A DNA stretch of 64,000 nucleotides from Trinickia violacea (GCF_005280735.1 NZ_CP040077.1:3162001-3226000), one strand, 5' to 3'; positions 45,992 through 55,445 are shown, counted from the stretch's first letter. Program-made: numbers and translations. The notes: generated by a model not told the origin, from the sequence alone.

Positions 45992-46990
45992 TCACTTGAG
46001 CAGGAAGCCTTTCGCCAACGGGTCACGATCGTCGACGAAGATCGTGTTGTGTCCCGTCACCCGCGCCCAGCCTTCGATGCTCGGAACGATCGCGTCGAAC
46101 TCACCCACCTTGGCCGCCTCTTCCGGAATACCTGTGAAGAGCGTGCCGATAATGCTCTCGTGCACGAAGCGCTCGCCGATCTTCAACTTGCCCTTGCCGA
46201 CCAAATGCGCCATACGCGCTGACGTGCCGGTGCCGCACGGTGAACGGTCGATGGCCTTGTCTCCGTAGAACACCGCGTTGCGCGCACTCGCGCCTTCAAC
46301 GGTCGGGGCGCCCGTCCACATCACGTGGCTCAAGCCTCGGATCTCTGCCTTTTCCGGGTGAATGAAGGGGTATTTCTCATTGGCCTTCTGCCGCAGAATG
46401 GGACTCAGTCGCTGAATGTCCGACGGCTTCAATGCATGCAGCCCAACATAGTTCGCCTGCGGTTCGATGATCGCGTAGAAGTTGCCGCCGTACGCAACGT
46501 CGAACCGAATCTCGCCCAGTCCGTCCACCTCCACGCTGAGATCCGTCGAATGCAGGAACGACGGCACGTTGATGAGCTGAACGGAGTCGACGTGATCGCC
46601 GTCCATCTTGTACTTCGCGACGACCAGACCCGCCGGCGTATCCAGACGCAGCACACCCGGTTCCCTTGGACGCACAAGACCGTGCTCGATGGCCGACGTC
46701 ACGGTCCCGATCGTTCCATGGCCGCACATGGGCAGACACCCGCTCACTTCGATGAACAGGATGGCGACGTCGCAATCCGGGCGCGTCGGCGGGTACAGAA
46801 TGCTGCCCGACATCACCTCGTGCCCGCGCGGTTCGAACATCAGCGCTGTTCGGATCCAGTCGAACTCGCGCTCGAAATGCGCGCGCCGCTCGATCATGTT
46901 CTGGCCTTCCAGTCGGGGCGCCCCGCCCGCGACAACCCGGACCGGGTTGCCGCAGGTATGTCCGTCGATACAGAAGAAAGTCGATTTCAT
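45992..46990 (-). CDS. lhpA: 4-hydroxyproline 2-epimerase (proline racemase family)
   Basis: ATG 46990 follows GGAG; 332 residues, normal length. Both acid/base cysteines are present, in PMCGHGTIG (about 90) and DRSPCGTGTSA (about 250). This distinguishes epimerases and racemases from trans-3-hydroxyproline dehydratases, in which the first is a serine. It converts trans-4-hydroxy-L-proline to cis-4-hydroxy-D-proline, the first step of the bacterial pathway. The adjacent oxidase, deaminase and semialdehyde dehydrogenase genes support this call strongly. Confidence 0.9.
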   Translation of the reverse strand: MKSTFFCIDGHTCGNPVRVVAGGAPRLEGQNMIERRAHFEREFDWIRTALMFEPRGHEVMSGSILYPPTRPDCDVAILFIEVSGCLPMCGHGTIGTVTSAIEHGLVRPREPGVLRLDTPAGLVVAKYKMDGDHVDSVQLINVPSFLHSTDLSVEVDGLGEIRFDVAYGGNFYAIIEPQANYVGLHALKPSDIQRLSPILRQKANEKYPFIHPEKAEIRGLSHVMWTGAPTVEGASARNAVFYGDKAIDRSPCGTGTSARMAHLVGKGKLKIGERFVHESIIGTLFTGIPEEAAKVGEFDAIVPSIEGWARVTGHNTIFVDDRDPLAKGFLLK

Positions 46991-47072
46991 CGTTGTGCTC
47001 CGTTGGCTTCTATCGGAGATGCGCGCCCGAGGCCGCGCATTTCATCCACGCTCAAACACCCAGCATGGCGTT

Positions 47073-48506
47073 TTATGCCTTCACGTATGCCGTCTTCACA
47101 ATCGTGTAGAACTCACGTGCGTAGGCGCCTTGTTCGCGAGGGCCGTAGCTCGACCGCTTGCGGCCGCCGAACGGAACGTGATAGTCCACGCCGGCCGTCG
47201 GCGCGTTCACCATCACCATGCCCGCTTCCGCACGGCGCTTGAAATGAGCCGCGATCTTCAGCGACGTCGTGCAGATGCCGGATGCGAGCCCGTAGGGGGT
47301 GTCGTTTGCAACGGCGAGCGCTTCGTCGTAATCCGCCACCTTGATGACCGATGCGACCGGCCCGAACACTTCCTCTCGATTGATCCGCATCGAATTCGTG
47401 GTGCCAGTAACGAGCGCCGGCTGCATGAAGAAGCCTTTGGTCGGCCGCTCGACTAGTTCACCGCCGAAGACCTGGCCGCCCTCCTCGCTGGCGATCTTCA
47501 GGTACGAGAGGTTTTGCTGCAGTTGGCGGCCGTCGACAACGGGGCCGATTTGGGTTGCATTGTCGAGCGCGTGACCGACGACGAGAGCCGCCGCCATCTG
47601 TTGCAACGCGCCGACGAACCGGTCGTGAATCCTTGCCGTGACGATCAGGCGCGATGACGCCGTGCAGCGCTGCCCGGTGGAAAAGAATGCGCCGTCCAGA
47701 GCCGCATTGACCGCAACGTCGAGATCCGCATCGTCCACGACGACCATCGGATTCTTCCCGCCCATCTCGAGCTGCACCTTCTTGCCCGTTTCGACACACT
47801 TCGCGGCAATCGCGCGCCCCGTCGTCTCGGACCCCGTGAAGGTGATGGCGTCGACGTCCGGCGACGTCACGAGCGCATTGCCGATCACCCGGCCCGGACC
47901 GAGCACAAGGTTCAACACGCCGGCAGGCAGGCCCGATTCCGCGAGAATCTTGACGAGTTCGGTGGCACATCCCGGTACGGCTTCCGCCGGCTTGATCACC
48001 ACCGTGTTGCCGAACGCAAGCGCGGGCGCAATCTTCCACGCCGGAATGGCGATCGGGAAGTTCCAGGGCGTGATCATGCCGATCACGCCCAGCGGCTCGC
48101 GCGTTACTTCGACCGTCATGCCGGGTCGAACGGACGGGACAATCTCGCCGCCCACACGCAGCGCTTCACCCGCGAAGTACTTGAAAATATTGCCCGCGCG
48201 CGTGACTTCGCCAATCGCTTCTGGCAGCCGCTTGCCCTCTTCGCGCGCGAGCAGCGTGCCCAGCTCTTCCCGTCGCGCGAGGATTTTTGCTCCGGCGGCA
48301 TCGAGAATGTCGGCGCGCTGCTGCGGCGTCGTCAGTGACCAGTTGCGAAACGCATGGCGTGCGGAGGCAATGGCGTCCGTGACCCGCGCTTCGTCTGCCA
48401 ACAATGCCTCACCGACGATATCCGAGAGATCCGACGGATTGACGTTCGGCAGCGAATCCGACGCGCCAAGCCATTCTCCGTTGATGAAACTACGATATTG
48501 GGTCAT
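47073..48506 (-). CDS. 2-oxoglutarate semialdehyde dehydrogenase (ALDH family)
   Basis: ATG 48506 follows GGAG; 477 residues. It has the NAD(P)-dependent aldehyde dehydrogenase features: GVIGMITPWNFPIAIPAWKIAPALA, the FTGSETTGRAI nucleotide loop, glutamate in LEMGGKNP and the catalytic cysteine in FFSTGQRCTAS. It oxidises an aldehyde to the acid. Among hydroxyproline genes, its substrate should be 2-oxoglutarate semialdehyde, giving 2-oxoglutarate for the TCA cycle. The family also includes succinate semialdehyde dehydrogenases, so the assignment rests partly on context. Confidence 0.9.
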   Translation of the reverse strand: MTQYRSFINGEWLGASDSLPNVNPSDLSDIVGEALLADEARVTDAIASARHAFRNWSLTTPQQRADILDAAGAKILARREELGTLLAREEGKRLPEAIGEVTRAGNIFKYFAGEALRVGGEIVPSVRPGMTVEVTREPLGVIGMITPWNFPIAIPAWKIAPALAFGNTVVIKPAEAVPGCATELVKILAESGLPAGVLNLVLGPGRVIGNALVTSPDVDAITFTGSETTGRAIAAKCVETGKKVQLEMGGKNPMVVVDDADLDVAVNAALDGAFFSTGQRCTASSRLIVTARIHDRFVGALQQMAAALVVGHALDNATQIGPVVDGRQLQQNLSYLKIASEEGGQVFGGELVERPTKGFFMQPALVTGTTNSMRINREEVFGPVASVIKVADYDEALAVANDTPYGLASGICTTSLKIAAHFKRRAEAGMVMVNAPTAGVDYHVPFGGRKRSSYGPREQGAYAREFYTIVKTAYVKA

Positions 48507-48570
48507 GCACCCATCTCCAAAGCGGCAACCGGCCGCGCCGGAATATGGCGTGGCCGGTTGATTTCATCGA

Positions 48571-49473
48571 CTACTTCGCCAGCGCGCGCAGATTGGCGAG
48601 CGTCTTTTCAACGATGTCGACGATCTTCTGGCGCTCTTCTCCTTCGAGCTTCAAACGCGGCGCCTTGACGTTCTCCGAATAGCCGGCGGTGATGTTTTCA
48701 GCCAGCTTGATGTACTGAACCAGCTTGACGTGCGTGTCGAGGTGGTACAGGTCGATCAGCAAGCGGTAAAGCTGGCGGGCCTTCTCGAAATCGCCGGCCG
48801 TCGCGAGGTTCATCAGTTCGACCGACTCCTTCGGAACGGCATTGGCCATACCCGACACCCAGCATTTCACGCCCAGCGCGACGGATTCGAGCACCAGGTC
48901 GTCGACGCCGCAGATCACCGCCAGACGATCGCCGAAGCGGGAAATCAGATCGGTCACGCGAGTCGTGTCGTAGGACTCCTCCTTGAGTGCCTCGATGGTC
49001 GGCTCTTTCAGCAGCTCGGCCACCACGTCCGGGGTCAGGTCGACGCCATAGCCGCGCGGATTGTTGTAGAGCAAGATCGAAAGCTTGGACGCTTGCGCGA
49101 CGGTCTTGTAGAAGGCGATCGTTTCGCGGACATCGGACTTGTAGGTCAGGCCCGGGAACACCATCAGACCCTGGACGCCGATCGCTTGCGCATCCTTCGC
49201 GAACTGGACCGCGGCTGCGGTGTTCGTCTCCGCGAGGCCCGAGATCACCGGGACGCGGCCAGCGACCGTTTCGACGGCGATCTTGAGCACTGTGCGCTTC
49301 TCTTCCGGTGTGAGCTGAGCGTTCTCGCCGACCATGCCCATCATGACGACGCCACTGACACCGTTTTCGATCAGGCGGATCAGACCGGCCTTGATGGCAT
49401 CGTGGTCGAGCGAGCCATCATCCTTGAGCTTGGTCGTCGCGGCAGGAATGACACCTTTCCAATTGAGTTGCAT
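48571..49473 (-). CDS. lhpC: Pyrroline-4-hydroxy-2-carboxylate deaminase (DapA/DHDPS family)
   Basis: The start is ATG 49473, behind AGAGGT; 300 residues, as usual for the family. The dihydrodipicolinate-synthase fold has GVVMMGMVGENAQL at the substrate loop, the tyrosine in LLYNNPRGYGVDL and the Schiff-base lysine in IEALKEES. In the hydroxyproline pathway a member of this family deaminates 1-pyrroline-4-hydroxy-2-carboxylate to 2-oxoglutarate semialdehyde. The genes on both sides give exactly the preceding and following steps. Confidence 0.88.
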   Translation of the reverse strand: MQLNWKGVIPAATTKLKDDGSLDHDAIKAGLIRLIENGVSGVVMMGMVGENAQLTPEEKRTVLKIAVETVAGRVPVISGLAETNTAAAVQFAKDAQAIGVQGLMVFPGLTYKSDVRETIAFYKTVAQASKLSILLYNNPRGYGVDLTPDVVAELLKEPTIEALKEESYDTTRVTDLISRFGDRLAVICGVDDLVLESVALGVKCWVSGMANAVPKESVELMNLATAGDFEKARQLYRLLIDLYHLDTHVKLVQYIKLAENITAGYSENVKAPRLKLEGEERQKIVDIVEKTLANLRALAK

Positions 49474-49546
49474 AGCTATACCTCTTAATAAAAATTGACA
49501 ATGAAGCGGGAAATCCCGCGAGTAAATCGAGGTCGCGGGGGCCTCG

Positions 49547-50821
49547 CTAATTCCGGAAGCGTTTGATCGAATAGGGCTCCAGACTGATTCCGGGCGTTCT
49601 GCCGGCAAGCAGGTCGGCCACGAGAGCCCCTGTCGTTGCGGATTGCGTGAGGCCAAGGTGGCCATGGCCGAACGCATAGATAACGTTCGACGCACGAGGC
49701 GACTGGCCGATCACCGGCAATGAGTCAGGCGTCGCCGGACGATGCCCCATCCACTTCACGGCGCCTGCATCGTTGATTCCCGGCAGGAAGCGCTTGCCCA
49801 GAGCGAGCAGCGCGTCGCTGCGCTTGTAGTTGGGCGGTGCCTTCAGACCGGCGAATTCGGCCGCGCCGCCGATACGTACGCCGATATCGAGAGGCGTTGC
49901 GACGAATTTGCGTTCCGCGAAGATCACTTCGCGTGACAGACTGATCCCATGCGACGGCAGCGTCGTGTTGTAACCTCGCTCGCTGTCGAGCAGAACGTGA
50001 TCGCCGACCGTCGCGGCGATTTCGGCAGACCAGGCGCCCGTCGCGACGATGATGCGGCGCCCCTTTATCGGTTCGCCCGTTGCGAGAACCGCGGACTGCG
50101 CAAGACCATCGGACAAGTCGAGTGCCTTGACGCTGCCTTCCACAAACTGCGCGCCCAACTCGCGAACGCGGTTGCGTAGCTGGATCACGACGCGCTTGGG
50201 GTCGCCGATGTGAGCCCAATCGTCGAGGAACACGCCGTGGCGAAATACAGGCGCAAGCGACGGTTCGCACTCGCGGACCTCGTCGGCTGTCATGGCTCGC
50301 CAACGCACACCGAGTTCCCGTTTGAAAGCCCATTCGTGCTGGTCGGCAGCGAACGCTTCATCCGTCTCGTAGATGGTCAGCGCGCCGCGCCGGTAGAAGC
50401 TGTCCATCACGCCGATGTCTTCGAACATCGGGACGATGTCGTCATAGACGCGATTGTTCAGCTTCGCGAGCGCAAAGGAAATTTCCTTGAACCGTTCCTC
50501 GTTGCCAGTACGCTGGAATTCGAGGAACCACGGCAATGCCGCGGGCAGATGCTTCCAATCGAGCGAGAGCGGCCCGAGCGGATCGAAGAGCCACTTGATG
50601 GCCTTCATGTACAGCCCATTCACGGAAATCGGCGTGCTCTCGGTCACGGCAATACCGCCGGCATTCCCGTGCGACGTGCGATCTCCTTCGAAATCGCGAT
50701 CGACAACGGTGACCGTGGCGCCATCCCGAAGCGCCGACCAGGCGCAGGCGAGGCCCACGATGCCGCCGCCGATGACGACGACATCAGGAGTTGTCCGCGA
50801 ATGCTGAGCTTGCTGTGTCAT
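49547..50821 (-). CDS. FAD-dependent D-amino acid oxidoreductase, likely D-hydroxyproline dehydrogenase
   Basis: 424 residues, single subunit, of the DadA type. The N-terminal dinucleotide site VVVIGGGIVGLACAW is followed by GDRTSHGNAGGI, a further FAD contact (GRRIIVATGAWS) and a C-terminal GHGHLGLTQSATTG. It would oxidise cis-4-hydroxy-D-proline to the pyrroline, passing electrons to the respiratory chain. Some bacteria use a multi-subunit enzyme for this step; here only this one is present. The gene lies between the binding protein and the deaminase genes in one run. Confidence 0.87.
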   Translation of the reverse strand: MTQQAQHSRTTPDVVVIGGGIVGLACAWSALRDGATVTVVDRDFEGDRTSHGNAGGIAVTESTPISVNGLYMKAIKWLFDPLGPLSLDWKHLPAALPWFLEFQRTGNEERFKEISFALAKLNNRVYDDIVPMFEDIGVMDSFYRRGALTIYETDEAFAADQHEWAFKRELGVRWRAMTADEVRECEPSLAPVFRHGVFLDDWAHIGDPKRVVIQLRNRVRELGAQFVEGSVKALDLSDGLAQSAVLATGEPIKGRRIIVATGAWSAEIAATVGDHVLLDSERGYNTTLPSHGISLSREVIFAERKFVATPLDIGVRIGGAAEFAGLKAPPNYKRSDALLALGKRFLPGINDAGAVKWMGHRPATPDSLPVIGQSPRASNVIYAFGHGHLGLTQSATTGALVADLLAGRTPGISLEPYSIKRFRN

Positions 50822-50881
50822 TTCGAATGAATCGAACTGTGGCGAAGGTGGACGGCAGACGGGTCGTCCACCACGGTGCGG

Positions 50882-52030
50882 TTACTTGCCGCCGAGCACG
50901 GTCTGCGGAACCCACTTCCCGTCCTCGCACTTGTAGACGGTGATGATTGCGTCGCGCAGATCGCCGTACTGGTCGTACGCGAAGTGATCGCTCGTCACGC
51001 CCTTCATGTCGGTTTTCGCGAGGACGGGCAGGTACTTCGCCGGGTCCGACGAGTTGGCTTTTTGCATCGCCTGCATCATCGCCATCGCGCCGTCATAGGT
51101 GTACGGCGCATAGGTCGTCGGTTCACCGCCGAACTTGGCTTCGTAACGCTTCGCGAAGCCCGCGCCGCCTGGCATCTTGTCGAGCGGCAGGCCCGCGAGC
51201 GACACGATCACGCCTTCCGAGGACGGTCCGGCAATCTTGATGAAGTCCTCGGTCTTCGACATTTCACCCGAGGCGAACAGCGCCTTGATCGCGAGGCCGC
51301 GTGCCTGCTTGACGAGCGGCGCGGATTGCGCGTCAGCCCCTGCGTAATAGATGAAATCCGGATTCTTGGATTTGACCTCCGTGAGGATGGACCGGAAGTC
51401 CACAGCCTTATCTGAAGTGAACTCATGGTCGATGAGGCTTCCACCGGACGCCTTCACCGCCGCTTCGAACTGCTCAGCGAGCCCCTGGCCGTATGCAGTC
51501 CGGTCGTCGATGATCGCGATCCGCTTCGCGTGCAGCGTTTCGACGACATATTTGCCCATCACGCTACCCTGCTGGGTGTCCGACGTCATCATTCGGAACG
51601 TCGTCTTGAAGCCCTGGTGCGTGTAGGCTGGCGCCGTCGCGGTGGAAATCTGCGGGATACCGGCGCGCGAGTAGATGGCGGATGCCGGAATCGTCACGCC
51701 GGAGTTGAAGTGCCCGAGCATGCCCTTGATACCGTCGTCGACGAGCTTCTGCGCGACGACCGTTCCCGTCTTGGGATCCGCCTGATCGTCGAGCGCTTCG
51801 AGCACGAACTTCGTCTCCTTGCCGTCGATCGTCGGCTTCGTTGCGTTGAAGTCGTCGATGGCAAGTTGGACGCCCGATTCGAAATCCTTTCCGTACTGCG
51901 CCTGAGCGCCTGTCATCGGCGCGGCCAGGCCAAGCTTGACCGTTTGTGTTGCAGCCGCCTTGACCGGCGAGCCGAGGACAAGAGCCGACAGCGCCGAGGC
52001 CGCTGCAAAATTGATGATGCGGACGTTCAT
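50882..52030 (-). CDS. Periplasmic binding protein, branched-chain amino acid type (LivJ-like)
   Basis: ATG 52030 follows GGAAGGAGA; 382 residues. The signal peptide ends near KAAA (about 26). The two-lobed type I fold begins VKLGLAAPMTGAQAQYGKDFESGVQLAIDDFNA, and a cysteine pair is not seen. The C-terminal FAYDQYGDLRDAIITVYKCEDGKWV is typical. It is the first gene of the hydroxyproline operon, behind operator 2, and should capture hydroxyproline or a related amino acid. No LivHMGF permease or ATPase genes are in the window. Confidence 0.88.
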   Translation of the reverse strand: MNVRIINFAAASALSALVLGSPVKAAATQTVKLGLAAPMTGAQAQYGKDFESGVQLAIDDFNATKPTIDGKETKFVLEALDDQADPKTGTVVAQKLVDDGIKGMLGHFNSGVTIPASAIYSRAGIPQISTATAPAYTHQGFKTTFRMMTSDTQQGSVMGKYVVETLHAKRIAIIDDRTAYGQGLAEQFEAAVKASGGSLIDHEFTSDKAVDFRSILTEVKSKNPDFIYYAGADAQSAPLVKQARGLAIKALFASGEMSKTEDFIKIAGPSSEGVIVSLAGLPLDKMPGGAGFAKRYEAKFGGEPTTYAPYTYDGAMAMMQAMQKANSSDPAKYLPVLAKTDMKGVTSDHFAYDQYGDLRDAIITVYKCEDGKWVPQTVLGGK

Positions 52031-52087
52031 ACCAGTCTCCTTCCTACCCCAAAAAAGCCGCCTCGGCCAGAATCGGGTTCAATATTT

Positions 52088-52102
52088 TGGATCCAATATC
52101 CA
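52088..52102 (+). promoter_or_regulatory. Putative GntR operator, site 2 (hydroxyproline operon)
   Basis: TGGATCCAATATCCA lies 58 bp upstream of the binding-protein start. It matches the consensus of sites at 44671, 54231 and 55431. Confidence 0.7.
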
Positions 52103-52191
52103 GACATCGAGCCCATGATGCCGCCCTTCAGCGGGTCTGTCAATTCACTTCCGAAATTTCCGGGGCGGTTCTTGCCGTCCCGGCCCAAGGA

Positions 52192-52737
52192 CTACACCTG
52201 CTCCATCCGGTCCGGTTCGCCGAACTGCTGCAGCTTGCGGACGGATGCTTCCAGTGTCGTTACCGCGAGCTGCGCGAACACCAGGGCGAGATCGACGTCG
52301 GCACCGTCGTAAAGGCCTGCTTCGCCTAGCAGATTCAAAGTGCCCAGCGTGATGCTGCCTTTTCGCACGGGGATGTTCAGCACGCTTTCGCAGCCGATCG
52401 ACCACAACACTTCGTACTCGGAGAACACGGCCTTAATGGCCTCGCGAGTCGAGCCGAGAAAAATCTCGCCACGACGCAGGACCTGCTCCGTCCAGCGACT
52501 ATGCGTGACCCGCTTCATGCCGCCGACAGGATTGATGTCAGGACGGTTGCTATGCAAACGACCCAGCCGATTCGACGCTTCGTCATAGGCAAGTACCGTG
52601 AAGAGTCGCTGTCCGAACACGTCCGTAAGCGTTCGCTCCAGTTCGCACCAGATCGACTCTGCCGCATGTCCCTCATGGGTCGCGCGAGCGAAACGCTTGA
52701 GCGCCGGAAGTACAAGCGCCTGATTGCCGAGTTCCAT
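52192..52737 (-). CDS. GAF domain protein
   Basis: 181 residues. Almost the whole protein is one GAF domain (about 15-165) with ESIWCELERTLTDVFGQRLFTVLAY, a polar pocket region SNRPDINPVGG and ESVLNIPVRKGSITLGTLNLLGEAGLYDGADV. There is no output domain. It could bind a small ligand and act on a partner. It lies 12 bp after the MFS transporter gene, so it is cotranscribed with it and perhaps senses the transported compound. Confidence 0.85.
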   Translation of the reverse strand: MELGNQALVLPALKRFARATHEGHAAESIWCELERTLTDVFGQRLFTVLAYDEASNRLGRLHSNRPDINPVGGMKRVTHSRWTEQVLRRGEIFLGSTREAIKAVFSEYEVLWSIGCESVLNIPVRKGSITLGTLNLLGEAGLYDGADVDLALVFAQLAVTTLEASVRKLQQFGEPDRMEQV

Positions 52738-52749
52738 CTTTTTCCCAGC

Positions 52750-54159
52750 CTATTTGACGGTTTGCAATGTACCGCTACATGCGTCAGCTGCGGTCGAGCC
52801 GTATTCGGCCTCGGTAATCTCCTCGAGCGTTTTGCCGGTGGTCGACACACCCAAGAAAATGACCGCGAGCGCACCGAACAGCAAGATCGCTGTCGTCATG
52901 CCGAAAACGCCGGCAAAACCCCATAACGGGTAGATGTAGCCGACCAACATGGGCGAACAGATCGCGCCGATGCGGCCAAACGCCGAAGCCGTACCCATAC
53001 CCGTGGCGCGCAGATGTGTCGGAAACACTTCGGGTGTGTACGCATACTCGCCTGCGTTCACGCCATTCATTGCGAACGACATCGCAATCGACGCGAGCAC
53101 GATCGACGTATCGCTCCCCGCGTACGCCAGCCAGATGCCGGACACACAGGCCAGCACCATATACGTGACGATCGTCGCCTTTCGGCCGAGCTTTTCGCAG
53201 AAGTAAGCCGACGAGTAGTAACCCGGGATCTGCGCAAGATAGATCGCAATCGACACCGAGAAGCTCTTGGTAATCGTCATGCCGTGCTGAACCAACAAGC
53301 CCGGGATCCAGACGAAGAACGCGTACGAGCAGAAAGTTACCGACAGCCACAAGCACCACGTCATCAGCGTCGTTCTGGCCAGCGGCCGCTTCCAGAGAAG
53401 TTTCAGGTTGCCCAAGAATGAGCCGGCGTGCTCGTAGCTAAGCGTGTCAGAGGCAACAGCCTGCACCGGGGACAATGTGACGCCAGAACGCGCGATTTCT
53501 CGTTCAATGTCGGCCACCACCGCCTCGGCTTCCGCGTGCCGCCCGCGCGTCTCGAGCCAGCGCGGCGACTCGTGCAGCGACCGGCGCCACCAAAGCAGAA
53601 CGATCACCGGCACCGACACGATGATTAGCGCGATGCGCCAACCTTCCGGGTTAAGCGGAATCACGAAATAGCCGATCAGCGCGGCTGCCACGAAACCGAA
53701 CGAGAAGAAACCGGCCAGCGCGCCTGTAAAAGCTCCGCGATACCGATTGCTGACGAACTCGACGAGGAACGGAGCAATGATGGCGCCCTCCGCCCCCATC
53801 CCTATGCCTGCGATCGCGCGCAACAAGGCGAACGTATGCCAATCGTTGACGAACGCATTGGCAAACGTCAACACGCAGAAAAACGTCAACGCCCACATCA
53901 TCACGACCCGACGGCCAAATCGATCGCCCAACAATCCCGCAAACAACGCGCCGACGAGGAAACCAACATACGTGCTGCTGCCCAGAAGGCCCGTTTCAAA
54001 GCTGGTCAGATGCCATTTGGTGCGCACGACCGGAAGGATGAACGCGATGATGGCAGCGTCGATAGCCTCGAACATGAAGCCCGCGCCGCCCATGATGAGC
54101 AGTTTGAAATGGAATCGACTGAACGGAAGACGTTCGAGTCGGGCGGCGACAGGCGACAT
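52750..54159 (-). CDS. MFS transporter, metabolite:H+ symporter-like
   Basis: ATG 54159 follows AGGAGTCAG; 469 residues. About 12 helices are visible. The loop 2-3 motif is GLLGDRFGRRVVMMW (about 80) and the central loop has HESPRWLETRGRHAEAEAV, with similarity to the aromatic acid/sugar symporter groups. It imports a small organic anion or sugar acid. The site at 54231 in front of it places it in the regulon of the GntR protein, so the substrate may be hydroxyproline or its relatives. Confidence 0.88.
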   Translation of the reverse strand: MSPVAARLERLPFSRFHFKLLIMGGAGFMFEAIDAAIIAFILPVVRTKWHLTSFETGLLGSSTYVGFLVGALFAGLLGDRFGRRVVMMWALTFFCVLTFANAFVNDWHTFALLRAIAGIGMGAEGAIIAPFLVEFVSNRYRGAFTGALAGFFSFGFVAAALIGYFVIPLNPEGWRIALIIVSVPVIVLLWWRRSLHESPRWLETRGRHAEAEAVVADIEREIARSGVTLSPVQAVASDTLSYEHAGSFLGNLKLLWKRPLARTTLMTWCLWLSVTFCSYAFFVWIPGLLVQHGMTITKSFSVSIAIYLAQIPGYYSSAYFCEKLGRKATIVTYMVLACVSGIWLAYAGSDTSIVLASIAMSFAMNGVNAGEYAYTPEVFPTHLRATGMGTASAFGRIGAICSPMLVGYIYPLWGFAGVFGMTTAILLFGALAVIFLGVSTTGKTLEEITEAEYGSTAADACSGTLQTVK

Positions 54160-54230
54160 GGCTGACTCCTGAGAGGCGGTGTTGCCTTGCAGAAAGGCAA
54201 CTCCCGCTTGATTGAATGGTCACAATATCC

Positions 54231-54245
54231 TGGATCCAAAATCCA
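54231..54245 (+). promoter_or_regulatory. Putative GntR operator, site 3 (MFS/GAF unit)
   Basis: TGGATCCAAAATCCA, 72 bp upstream of the MFS start. It matches the consensus in full. Confidence 0.7.
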
Positions 54246-54393
54246 AAGTCAACGCCGGGTTTGTACGGAGCGGTTTTCGGGGAACACGTTTAAAACCCGG
54301 CGCGTCGCCGGAGCGCGGCGAAGAAGGGAAAATGAACAGAAGACACGCGCCGCCTCGCGTAAGGCAGCGCTTGAAGAGCTGACAGAAGTTTCG

Positions 54394-55407
54394 CTACCCG
54401 CGTATCAGTGCCTGGACGTCCGAGTAGAGTTGCGCCGAGACCTGAACGCCTTTCGTCTCACTGCGCACTCTCGCCTCGAAGCGTCGTTGAGACGGCAAAC
54501 GTGCCCCCTGCCCTACGATGGCATCGAACATCGCTTCCGCGAAGCGCTCGCCGTCTGCCTGCTTGCCGGCGGCAAAAGTCTCCGGATTGAACGCCAGGAC
54601 GAGTTCGCCGTGGCATGGCGTTGCGCCGACTCCCTCGTCGAATTTTTGCGACTCGAGGCTCGTCAGGTCGCCCAGTAGCGGACCCGCGAGCAACTCCACC
54701 ATGGCAGAGAGCGCCGATCCCTTGTGGCCGCCGAAAGTCAGCATGGCCCCTTTCAACGCCGCGGCCGGGTTTGTCGTCGGCTGCCCTGCTTCGTCGACAG
54801 CCCAACCTAGGGGAATGTCCTTCCCGGCGCGCCGGTGTAACTCGATGTCGCCGCGGGCAATTGCGCTTGTCGCAAAGTCGAAGACAAACGGAAACTTTCC
54901 TGGCCGTGGCCAGGCGAACGCGATCGGATTGGTGCCGAACACCGGTTTCGTGCCGCCCGCCGGCGCCACCCAACTATGGCTCGGCGTCATGGCGAGCGCG
55001 GCGAGGCCTTGTTCTGCAATGGCTTCGACCTCGGGCCACAGTGCAGAAAAGTGGAAGCAGTTATTGATCACGAGCGCGGCGATTCCGATTTTGCGAGCCT
55101 TCTCGACGAGGATCTTGCTACCCACCTCGAACGCGAGTTGCGAATACCCAAAGCCCGCATCGACCCGCACGATTGCCGGCGAAAGTTCGCTGATCTGTGG
55201 TTTGGCATCGCCGACAAGCTTGCCGTCTCGCAACGACCTGACGCACACCAACAGACGATAGATGCCATGAGAATGACATTCATCGCGCTGCCCCGCGGTA
55301 ATCACCCGAGCGATCGCACGGGCATGGTCATCCGCCATGCCGTTCGAAGTCAGAACGCGCACCGAAAGTTGATAGACCTCGTCCAGCGAGAGGCTCACCG
55401 TATCCAC
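54394..55407 (-). CDS. Malate/L-lactate dehydrogenase family (Ldh2) oxidoreductase
   Basis: The start is placed at GTG 55407, 4-9 bp after GAGGAG; 337 residues, normal for the family. It has the NAD(P)-binding pattern without a Rossmann fold: DGMADDHARAIARVITAGQRDECHSHGIYRL near 20-50, AALVINNCFHFSALWPEVEAIAEQGL, and FGTNPIAFAWP. Family members include malate and ureidoglycolate dehydrogenases and 1-pyrroline/1-piperideine-2-carboxylate reductases. Near hydroxyproline genes, the pyrroline-2-carboxylate reductase function is favoured. Beside the apionate block, a sugar-acid dehydrogenase is an alternative. It has its own operator (55431). Confidence 0.86.
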   Translation of the reverse strand: MDTVSLSLDEVYQLSVRVLTSNGMADDHARAIARVITAGQRDECHSHGIYRLLVCVRSLRDGKLVGDAKPQISELSPAIVRVDAGFGYSQLAFEVGSKILVEKARKIGIAALVINNCFHFSALWPEVEAIAEQGLAALAMTPSHSWVAPAGGTKPVFGTNPIAFAWPRPGKFPFVFDFATSAIARGDIELHRRAGKDIPLGWAVDEAGQPTTNPAAALKGAMLTFGGHKGSALSAMVELLAGPLLGDLTSLESQKFDEGVGATPCHGELVLAFNPETFAAGKQADGERFAEAMFDAIVGQGARLPSQRRFEARVRSETKGVQVSAQLYSDVQALIRG

Positions 55408-55430
55408 ATTGCACTCCTCGTCGGCAATTT

Positions 55431-55445
55431 TGGATACAATATACA
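55431..55445 (+). promoter_or_regulatory. Putative GntR operator, site 4 (Ldh2 gene)
   Basis: TGGATACAATATACA, 24 bp upstream of the GTG start, symmetrical variant of the other sites (C to A at both half-sites). Confidence 0.65.

Noticed and set aside
46325..47242. Long plus-strand frame opposite the epimerase
   Set aside because: It is the complement of proline-racemase-family coding sequence and has no family features.
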